A DNA stretch of 64,000 bases, from the NCBI GenBank assembly GCA_021464415.1, contig CM038466.1:51060039-51124038 (forward strand). Direction: 5' to 3'. A program made the translations under genes and the position numbers. This document shows, one piece after another, positions 25,492 to 35,100 of this stretch. The DNA comes from Lonicera japonica (taxonomy: Eukaryota > Streptophyta > Magnoliopsida > Dipsacales > Caprifoliaceae). Below the pieces are notes generated by a model, which ran no database searches, was not told where the DNA came from, and was given only the letters and a program-made list of their open reading frames with translations. Position 1 is the first letter of the stretch. Each line of letters begins with the position of its first letter.

Positions 25492-28400
25492 ATGGATACC
25501 GAGAAATCACCATATCCTAAGGAAATAGGAGAGGATCGAGTATTGGAACAGTTGAAGAAAATCCAGGCACACATCACCATTTGGGGTCTCCTGGTCGCCT
25601 TCAAACCTCACAGGACCGCCTTCATCAAAATCCTAGATGAGGCCGTTATATCACCAGACTCCACGCCAGAACAACTGCCAAACATGATTGGGTCACTTAT
25701 AGTCCAAAAAAGTCTGTTATTTTTAGATGAAGACTTATCTCCACTGGAAAAGAAACACAGCCTGGCCCTCCATATCACTGTCCGGACCCGAGAAAAAATT
25801 CTGCCACAAGTCCTTATCGATAACGGGTCGACTATAAACGTTTGCCCTCTGAAGACCGTCAGATGTTTGGGTATCCTAGATTCAGAGCTTTCTCCATCAG
25901 CTGTAACCGTCAGGGCCTATGATAACACTAGAAGGGTCGTTCTAGGTTCTCTAAAGCTTGATCTTATGGTCGGTGCCAGAAATTTCCCAGCCGACTTTTA
26001 AATCATAGACATCCCCTTCAGTTTTAACCTCCTGTTAGGAAGAGCATGGCTGCAGGACATAGGAGCACTCCCCTCCTCCTTACATCAGAAGATCAAAATA
26101 CCGTTTGAAGGGAGGATAATCACCATGCAAGGAGATCCTAAGAGGACCTTGGCGGATCTAGAATTACCTGTCTTGGGCATCGGGAGTCAAAGCATACAGC
26201 TAGGAGGCTTTTCTTATGAGCCTCAAGTGCAAGTCCTCACCACCCAGAGAATGGAGTATCTTCCCCCTGATAATATCCCCGGTCTCAGCTCCAAGATCAC
26301 CAATATGCTGAGAATGATGAAATATTTACCTGGAGCCAGTCTGGGAATGGGGCAGCCAGGATTACTTCAGGCCTTAGAACCTGTAACAAGGCATGAAAGA
26401 GAAGGGTTGGGGTACCAACATACCGAAGAAGACAACCAAGAGAAAATGGGCTGAGGGCATCAATATTCGAGTTTTAGCTCTCCTAATAGGTTTTTTGTCA
26501 AGGAAGGAGAGGATTTCCCCTTTTGCGGCTTTCAGGAACCTTGGAGAAACAGCAACGGAGAGAGCCTTCCAAGATGGGAAATCTTCTATGAAGAAGACCT
26601 TTATATCAAGGAAAACACTATACACAGCCTCTCTACCAAGCTGACGATCGGGCCGAGAAAAGAAGATGAAGACAAGAAAGATGAAGAAGAAGAACTGATT
26701 GAAGATCTCTTCGACGTCATGGCTCTAGGGGATGATGAGCCAAGAGACGATCCTGTACACTTAATACACGCTGATCCAGATTACCAGGGAAAGGGGGGAA
26801 ATAGTGAATTTGTAAGGGCAATAGATAAGAGCGAGGGTAGGGTTAAGGAGGAGTCTCTCCTAGATTTACTTTTCAAACTTATACCTGTAAGCACTGTTTT
26901 TAATGAAAAAAACTCTATTTTACGGTATCCTGTTAGTTCTAATTCTGTAATTGCTTATATGGAAATAGAAAGACTAAATGAACACCCTGAACGGGAGGAA
27001 CAGTGCATACAAAGCGAGGAGGGAGACACCCTTGTGATTAACCTCGGGACAGAAGAGGAAAGGAAAGAGGTCCGTATTGCGGCAAGTCTAAGTGAGACAG
27101 AAAGAGAGGAATTCACACAAACTCTGAATAAGTACGTGGATGTCTTTGCCTGGTCCTATGCCGATATGCCAGGTTTGAATAGCCAGATAGTCATGCACGA
27201 GATACACACCAAGCCGGAGTTTAGACCTGTCAAGCAGAAATTAAGAAAACTTACGTCAGAATGGTCGCTGAAAGTAAAAAAAAAAGTGATCAAACAACTG
27301 AGTGTGGGGTTCTTGCGGGTGATAGAGTACCCTTCATGGTTAGCCAACATTGTGCCCGTTCCAAAGGCAAATTAGAAGGTCCGCATGTGTGTAGATTAGC
27401 GAGATCTTAATAAAGCTTGCCCAAAAGACGATTTCCCATTACCCAACATTGATTTGATAGTAGATAATACCGCCAACCATGCCTTGAAGTCGTTCATGGA
27501 CGGTTTCACCGAGTATAATCAGATCAAGATGCACCCGGATCACCAAGAGAAAACAGCATTTATCACGCCATAGGGAACATATTGCTACACCGTTATGCCA
27601 TTCGGGCTGAAGAATGCTAGGGCAACATATCAGAGGGCAGCTACGGCTATTTTTCACGACATAATCCATAAAGAAGTAGAAGTATATGTGGACGATATGA
27701 TAATCAAGTCAAAGGAGAGGGGAGGCCATGTACCAGCCTTGCGAGCCTTTTTTGACCACCTCCGCCAGTACCAGATGAGACTCAATCCGCAGAAATGTGT
27801 ATATGGGGTAACCAAAGGAAAACTCCTGGGCTATGTTGTCAGTAAAAAGGGAATCGAGGTAGACCCTGCCAAGGTTCGAGCTATCCGAGACATGGCCGAG
27901 CCTCGTACCGAGAAAGAAGTCCGGGGATTTTTGGGTAATTTGCAGTATGTCAGCAGGTTCATCTCTCAGCTTACTCAGACTTGCGAACCCATCTTCAAAC
28001 TCCTGAGGAAGTCTTCACCAAGAGAATGGGACAATCAGTGCCAGGAAACTTTTGATAGAATAAACGACTACCTCTCTAAACCCCCAGTGTTGGCCCCACC
28101 ACAGACCGGACTGCCACTAATTCTATACCTGACCGTCATCGATTCCGCTACAGGGGCCATGCTAGCCTAACATCTGACCGATACACGAAAAGAATAGGCC
28201 ATCTACTACATCAGTAAGAAATTGTCCCCATTTGAGATAAACTACACAGCATTGGAGAAATCATGCACTGCTCTCATCTGGGTAATACAGAAATTACGGC
28301 ATTACATGCTGGATTTTTCGATCATCCTGGCGTCACGAATTGATCCATTGAAGTACCTCTTCGAAAAACTGGCTCTCTTGAACCGTATGGAAAAATGGTT

Positions 28401-28563
28401 ATTTCTACTCTCCAAATTCGACATCACCTACATGACCCAGAAGGCAGTCAAAGGCAAGATCATAGCTGATTACCTGGCTCACAATCCAATATTAGGGGAT
28501 ATGTTGGAAGAAGACGAATTCCCAGATGAAACTATCATGAATGTCGAGATCGATGAAGACTAG
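25492..28563 (+). pseudogene. pol: pol: protease, RT, RNase H (broken)
   Basis: The protease has the motif VLIDNGSTINVCPL (about 25810-25850) followed by NLLLGRAWLQDIGA. The RT covers about 27170-27900, with ARATYQRA and the catalytic YVDD (27685-27696). The linked RNase H is at about 28020-28500. Everything lies in the same frame as gag. Stops interrupt it at 25999, 26452, 27373, 27397, 27571, 28168, 28195 and 28561. The span 25240-25491 has extra stops in this frame and an open stretch in another frame (25320-25520), so a paired frameshift is likely there. The YVDD site itself is intact. Confidence 0.88.
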
Positions 28564-29179
28564 AAATTATATTTTGATGGGGCAGGCCAACCAAAACGGG
28601 AACAGGATATGCATCCTGTTAGTCTCTCCAGACCAAACTCAGTCCCCGGTATCATATCGTCTGGACTTCTTCTGCACCAACAACATGGCCGAGTATGAAG
28701 CCTGTATAATCGGATTAGAGATCGCACTCCAAAGGGGTATAAAGAGAATGCAAGTGTACGAAGATTCAGCACTAGTGGTCCACCAAGTTCTGAAGGAATG
28801 GAAGATCAGAGATGAAAAGTTAGTCCCTTACCTTGTCCGGCTGGAGGATGTCACCGGAAGATTTGAGCGTTCGGAGTTTTACTATGTCCTCAGGTCACAA
28901 AACAGTTTTGCTGACGCACTACCAATCCTGGCATCAATGATCGATATCCCGGAAGGGATGGAAGAAATAACTCTTATCGTACAAAGAAGATCAGGACCAG
29001 CAGACTGCATGGCCCTTGAGGTAGAGAATGAAGAGAACGGGGACTCAACCACTTGGTTTTATGACATCTGGAACCTGTTGAAAAACCATCAGTATCCTGA
29101 GCAAAACGGACAAGAGAACACGAGTTACACTCAGGAGATTAGCGTCAAGGTTCATACTTTGTGCCGGAAGGCTGTATAA
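28541..29179 (+). pseudogene. Second, archaeal-type RNase H domain
   Basis: A shifted frame continues pol with LLVSPDQTQSPVSY, NNMAEYEACIIGLEIAL and QNSFADALPILASM. These are the D/E/D segments of the additional RNase H known in Tat-lineage elements. The beginning of the domain (YFDGA, around 28568) is still in the upstream frame, so a frameshift lies near 28580-28600. Another frameshift near 29160-29172 leads to the integrase. In the segment VYEDSALVVHQV, the usual G before DS is E. Confidence 0.82.
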
Positions 29180-29234
29180 GAGGAACTACGACGGGACCCA
29201 TCTTCAATGTCTCACTGAAGAAGAATCTGTCAAA

Positions 29235-30299
29235 ATGATGGATCAGATACATGGGGACGATTGTGGACCTCATATGAGCGGTCATACCCTTGCTCGCAAA
29301 ATCATCAGACAAGGTTATTACTGGTCTACCCTGCAGAACGACTGCGTTAACCATGTACGCCGTTGTCACAAGTGCCAAATCTATGCTAAATCTCAGAAAC
29401 TTCCTCCGAAAGAATTGTACAACATGACTGCTCCCTGGCCTTTCACAACCTGGGGAATCAACATCATTGGAAAGATTTCGCCCAAAGCCAGCAACGGCCA
29501 TGAATTCATACTAATAGCCATCGACTACTTCACCAAATGGGTAGAGGCCGAGTCTTTCCAAACCCTTGACGCCATGAAAGTTACCCAATTCATCAGACGA
29601 AATATCATCTGCCGGTATAGGGTCCCACACGAGATTATCTCGGACAATGGCACCCATTTTGAAGGAGAGGCTAATACAGTCATGGAAGAATACGGTATTA
29701 CCCGACAGAAATTTTTGCCATACAGACCACAAACCAATGGGGCAATTGAGACTGCCAACAAAAACCTAAAGAATATTCTAAGCAAGATGACCGACACCTA
29801 TCGAGACTGGCCCAAAAAATTACCATATGCATTGTGGGGATACCACACCACCGAGAGAGTTTCTACCGAGGCAACCCCATTTTCTCTTACATACGGGATG
29901 GAAGCAGTCCTCCTTATTGAGTTAGAGGTCCCCTCTCTCAGAGTAATGCTAGAGAATCAAGTCAATGAGCTGGAGTGGGTCCAGGCATGTTACAACGAGC
30001 TGGCCCTACTGGATGAGAAAAGATTGAAAGCCGCATACCACCACCAAGGGTATCAGAAGAGAATTGCTCGAGCATTTAACCAGAAAGTAAAAACTCGGGA
30101 TATCAATGAGAACGACATCGTGTTGAAAGAAATTCGAGAGCCAGCCAGGGACCCAAGGGGAATGTTCGGGCAGAAGTGGACAGGGCCATACATCGTCAAA
30201 AAAATTGATACAGGGGGGGCCGCCATACTCACTGACTTGGATGGACAATTACTGTATTCACCAGTCAACATGGATCGTTTGAAAAAGTATTACCAATAG
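29235..30299 (+). pseudogene. Integrase (open frame, first catalytic Asp changed)
   Basis: This 354-residue open frame has the HHCC zinc finger (IHGDDCGPHMSGH, then CHKCQ) and a DDE core. The second Asp (SDNGTHF) and the Glu (GAIETANKNL) are present. The first catalytic Asp appears as Asn (TTWGINIIG, codon AAC near 29460), where relatives usually have GID or GMD. The tail runs to a typical C-terminal part (WTGPYIVKKI) and ends KKYYQ. The coding frame begins upstream, near 29175, in the frame giving LYKRNYDG. If the Asn is real, the enzyme should be inactive. Confidence 0.88.
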
Positions 30300-30360
30300 A
30301 TGTAACATGTATAGATAAAAACTACGTAAACCTGAGCCCCAACTCAAAATTGTGTTTTTG

Positions 30361-30380
30361 GAAAAATAAAAAAGGGGGAA
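30361..30380 (+). other. Internal purine tract after integrase
   Basis: The run gaaaaataaaaaagggggaa resembles a polypurine tract, but it lies 9 kb from the 3' LTR. The sequence directly before the 3' LTR (gagtcgagagggtc) is a weaker tract. It could be a second priming site or an ancestral one, left behind when extra DNA was acquired. Confidence 0.4.
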
Positions 30381-30585
30381 CGTAGGCAACCTGAGAAGTG
30401 ACTTCAGGCCCGGTTTAAACATTGTAAAGAAATTTATTTCTCATAAATAGTCCTTTGTTTATTATTAAGGTCGTTCAGAACACCGAAAGTTACAAAGGAG
30501 ATACATCATACAGAAAAACCTAAACCCTAGAGGTTGGCCAAGCAGGGTCCCCAGTAGCCAAATCAATCCGAGCCTCATCCAGGAT

Positions 30586-31743
30586 CTAGTACGCAAAGAT
30601 AATGCTCTCCTCTATAGGCTCAGAATCCATGAACCGAAACCACTCCATTTGGAAGGGATCATCAATCAGCTCCCCTTCCAGAGACCCCCAATAAGAACGG
30701 ATGATATTAGCTCTGAAGGGCCTGAAAATACCAAAACGGGCATAATTGAACTGACGAGTCAGTCGAGCATGCCACATTCTCTCCACTGATAAAGAAACAT
30801 GCTGGGTCACAAACTTAGACTCAGAAGAAAAGTTGTTCAGACCGAAGAAGACGTCCTGGGAAATAAAAGGAAGTAAACCAGAGCCCACAGAGACGAACGT
30901 AATTTTTCTCTCCGGTACTAAGCACCATCGCCCTTAGCTTCCACTAAGGAATGTTCCACTGAATAGCCCAAAAATTCTCCGAAAACCACACCGTCCAATC
31001 AGAGGAAGACATGGTCAAAGCACCAAATAGGGGACGACGAAAGAAGTGCGTTGGATTGTCGAAACGAACCCGGTTGAAACCCACCGATCGAAAACGCTCC
31101 AACATCCACATATATAGCAAACGCGGACTCCCCCTGAAGAAAGGGGAAGCTCCCCTTTGAAGATCATCTAGGCCGTTCAGGGTCTCTGCAAGAACGATAG
31201 GCACTATGGACTCCCCATTCCTAGCATGGTAAATCAAACTCAGAATAGTCGGATCGACATGGGAAGAGCCCATCACCAATAGCATATCAGAAACAAGACA
31301 GATCAAGGCTGCCGCAGTACGCCCCACGCTATAAGAGGCTCTCTCTTCGTAACGGTGAAAGAACCTCACCATTTTATAGAGGTCAAGGAGCCCGTCGATA
31401 ATAAAACCATCACAGGCTACTTGGGGAATGGCCAACAGAGCAATCAGCATATCTCGAGGACCGATTTCTTCTATGGGAACAGCCATCGGGAGACGAACAT
31501 CGGAACGTAACAACCAGGAAAACTCCTCATAAGTCGGGTAGAGCTCATCTAGCCCGAAACGGAAAAGATGATCCACAGGGCTCCAGAAATACAAAGCGCC
31601 TAACAAAAAGGAAAAATCTACCGGACGATGGCACCAGCCTGCCAAAGGACTGAATGCACCAAAGTTCAAGCTATTCTCAGAAGATATCTGAGCATCTCGG
31701 GCTTCAACATAAGAAAAGTCAGAATTTGTACGATAAAAGGACA
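30586..31743 (-). pseudogene. Antisense gene A: plant-mobile-domain-like protein
   Basis: On the minus strand a frame starts at ATG 31743 (MSFYRTNSDFSY), about 40 bp after a TATA box. It runs 266 residues to a TAG at 30944-30946. After that stop the same frame continues WKLRAMVLSTGEKNYV. Another frame (30888-30586) carries on to ESIIFAY, so one stop and one frameshift separate the halves. Segments such as YPTYEEFSWLLRSDV and PIVLAETLNGLDDL resemble the plant mobile domain (or DUF7745-type) proteins reported as antisense ORFs in Tat elements; this is recognition by eye. It is convergent with integrase, which ends at 30299. Its role in the element is unknown. Confidence 0.75.
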
Positions 31744-31782
31744 TTTTGGGAAGGTGTAGGGATGAAGGAAGACGGAGGGGTG

Positions 31783-31860
31783 TATTTATAGCAAAAAAGA
31801 GGGTCATGTACCTGTTTGTCGCACGACAAACCCATATCTAGGAGGGATTGTCGCGCGACA
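31783..31860 (-). promoter_or_regulatory. Promoter of antisense gene A
   Basis: Read on the minus strand, a perfect TGTCGCGCGACA (31860-31849) is followed by a one-base variant (31828-31817) and then TATAAATA (31790-31783). The second copy ends 26 bp before the TATA box. The ATG at 31743 is about 40 bp further on. The layout mirrors the LTR promoter. Confidence 0.75.
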
Positions 31861-32194
31861 AACCTCTTTCCTGTATCCCTGTTTTTGCCTTTCTCACAAA
31901 TAGGAGTCATTTTTGCCAAAAGAATCACTTCTGAATACATTCCTGTTCTCACTTTGTTCTTTTGCAAGAACCCTAACATACAACCGCGCTACAAGGTATG
32001 GCACCTAAATCACTGATTCATATAGATATAATTTTCACCACATACAGGGAATAAATGTACGTCACTAAACACAAATAAAGATTTTTCATAAAATCCAATA
32101 AAAAGAATAGTTTTCAAAACTAAATCTCTGTCTACATGTCTAAAAAAATAAATACATATCTGTCTGAACTAACTAAATGCAGAAAAAAAAAAAG

Positions 32195-35100
32195 CTAATC
32201 TATCTGGGCGCGCTTCGACACGCTCCCACTGTCACCCGAACCCTCCTCCGGGGTAGTATCGACCGCTGGGACATCCGAATGAGAAGGATCTGCTGCCTGA
32301 GAAGGCCCCATCGACTGGACCAGTGCCGTGGGGCGAATCACCGAGGATCGAGATTGCCTAGAAGTCCAACTAGTGCTCCTTCGGGACTCCATCCGAGCAC
32401 GAGAAGAAGACAGAGGGTCATCTGCCCACAGGGAAACATCGATCGCCCTCTGATAGTCACGCATGTATATCTTGGGGTCTCGACCAACGTACTGGAGCAG
32501 GTTCCAGCTGTAGAGATACTGGGAATGGCATGCTCTCAGATCCGCTACACGCACGCTCACCCGCTGAAAAAGAAAAGAAAAGGGAATTACAACAATTAAA
32601 ATAAATAAACACAGATATAAAGGGATATTAAGGGAAGATAAAGCATATACCTCATCATCTGGGCGACCACCCAAGTAGTCAAACGTATCCTCAGGAAGAG
32701 GATACTCGGGCACCGTATATCGACCTAGACCGGCGCCAATATAAGAGATATCCCGAGAAAGTGGCGGCAGATCTATTGGGCGAACAGACGAACCCGCCGG
32801 TATAGCAGCAAAAGTAAACCCACCCTCCTCGCGGATCAGGAACAGAGGAGGCCGAGAAGACGAGCCGCCAAGACTGTGAGAGAGGGCCAGAGGGCCCATA
32901 GCAGTCAACGGAAGCGGAGTTAGCGTAGCATAAGTACGGCCGCCCGGAGGATCCACAACGGCCGTCTCTCTCAGAAGCGGGACCCCGCTAGAAGGAGTGG
33001 CAGCAGCAGCAGGAGGGGTCCGCCCAAACTGCTCATAATCGACCCCGAGGTTCGCAGGCTCCCAGGATCGCTCAAAAAAAGTTGCTCCCTCTCTCACAGC
33101 AGCCTCTGCAGCATCAAAAACAACCCCTGGAGATACCGACGGAAACTCGAAACCCTCAGCGCGCTGCTCCTCTATGGGTGTCATCTGAGACGGCTACTCA
33201 GGAACCGCCGCTGTCCCACCTCCCTCACCGTCCTCAGGTCTATCATCACCGCCCTCAGGCCTACCATCACCTCCCTCAGCAGCAGTAGGGACACCCCTCT
33301 CACCCTCGGGGTCATCATCATCAGAGTCAAGAATAGTTTCCCTCTGATCAGGGACAGGCGGCAGCTGACCGGGGACCGTCCTGCACAAATGGGTCTATCC
33401 TCGTATATAGTTGGGATCGCCTCCCAACGCCCGGTACCTCTCATAGAAGACCCGTCCCCGAGTCCCCTTCGGCTCTCTCATTAAATAACAGGCAGCAAAG
33501 ACAACATAATCCCCCTCTTCGGTGAACGTCTGAAAACTGAGCCCGTCAACCAACGATTGCACCGTCACCGAGTCAATCTTACCCGTCTGCCTCATCAGAA
33601 CCGGCAGGAACAAAGGAACTCGGGGCCACTGGGCCGATGTGTGCTGGCGAATAACTCTCTCGCCCAAATAGAAGTGAAGGCCGTACTCGTCCCTGATAAG
33701 CCGCCTGGTCCTCGAGGCGGTCAGAGCGCGGCCATATCCGAAGTGGATGCCCAGATCACCCCAGGGGGCCCACTCAATCTGAACAAAAACATAATTTTAT
33801 TTCAGTTATTTGTATTCTATTTACTATTTATCTATTTGAAAAGAAAAAATACTAAGATATTTACCTACTCCTCCAGCAGGTCATGGACGGCAGCAGCTCC
33901 GGTCTCCCGAGTCCAGTTTACATAGGGAGCCCTGTAGTTCCCCGTGATGAATCGGCGGAGAAGGGGGAACTGATCCTCGTTCTCAACGAGGAGATCCACC
34001 TGGGCGCGACCCAGGCGAGTATAAGCCACGAACCAACTCTGAAGAGAAGACATAATATATATCAAGAACAATCAACAGATAATATAAAAAGGACTGAAGC
34101 AAAGGGACGAAAGTATATACCTCCCACAGCAAAGAAAAGCCCTTAAGGTTCAGCGCTAAGTGGCGAGAAACCTAGTCCATAGGGTACTTTAGTGTAATTA
34201 TAAGAGTTATAAGGTTATAAGGGTAAATTATGTAATTTTCCAAACTTGAGGGTACTTTGGTGTAATTATGAGAGTTATAGGGTTATAAGGGTAAATTATG
34301 AAATTTTCCAAACTTGAGGGTACTTTGCTGTAATTATGAGAGTTCTAGTGTTATAAGGCTAAATTATGTAATTTTCCAAACCTGAGGGAACTTTGGTGTA
34401 ATTATGAGAGTTGTAGGGTTATAAGGGTAAATTATGTAATTTTCCAAACCTGAGAGAACTTTGTTGTAATTATGAGAGTTATAGGGTTATAAGGGTAAAT
34501 TATGTAATTTTCCAAACCTGAGGGTACTTTGGTGTGATTATGAGAGTTATAGGGTTATAAGGGTAAATTATGTAATTTTCCAAACCTGAGGGTACTTTGG
34601 TGTAATTATGAGAGTTATAGGGTAATAAGGGTAAATTATGTAATTTTCCAAACCTGAGGGGTGTACCAAACCTTTGGTGTGATTATGAGAGTTATAGGGT
34701 TATAAGGGTAAATTATGTAATTTTCCAAACCTGAGGGTACTTTGGTGTAATTATGAGAGTTATAGGGTAATAAGGGTAAATTATGTAATTTTCCAAACCT
34801 GATGGTACTTTGGTGTAATTATGAGAGTTATATGGTAATAAGGGTAAATTATGTAATTTTCCAAACCTAAGGGTACTTTGGTGGAATTATGAGAGTTATA
34901 GGGTTATAAGGATAAATTATGTAATTTTCCAAACTTGAGGGTACTTTGGTGCAATTATGAGGGTTATAGGGTTATAAGGGTAAATTATGTAATTTTCCAA
35001 ACTTGAGGGTACTTTGGTGCAATTATGAGAGTTATAGGGTTAAAAGGGTAAATTATGTAATTTTCCAAACCTGAGGGTACTTTGGTGTGATTGTTAGAGT

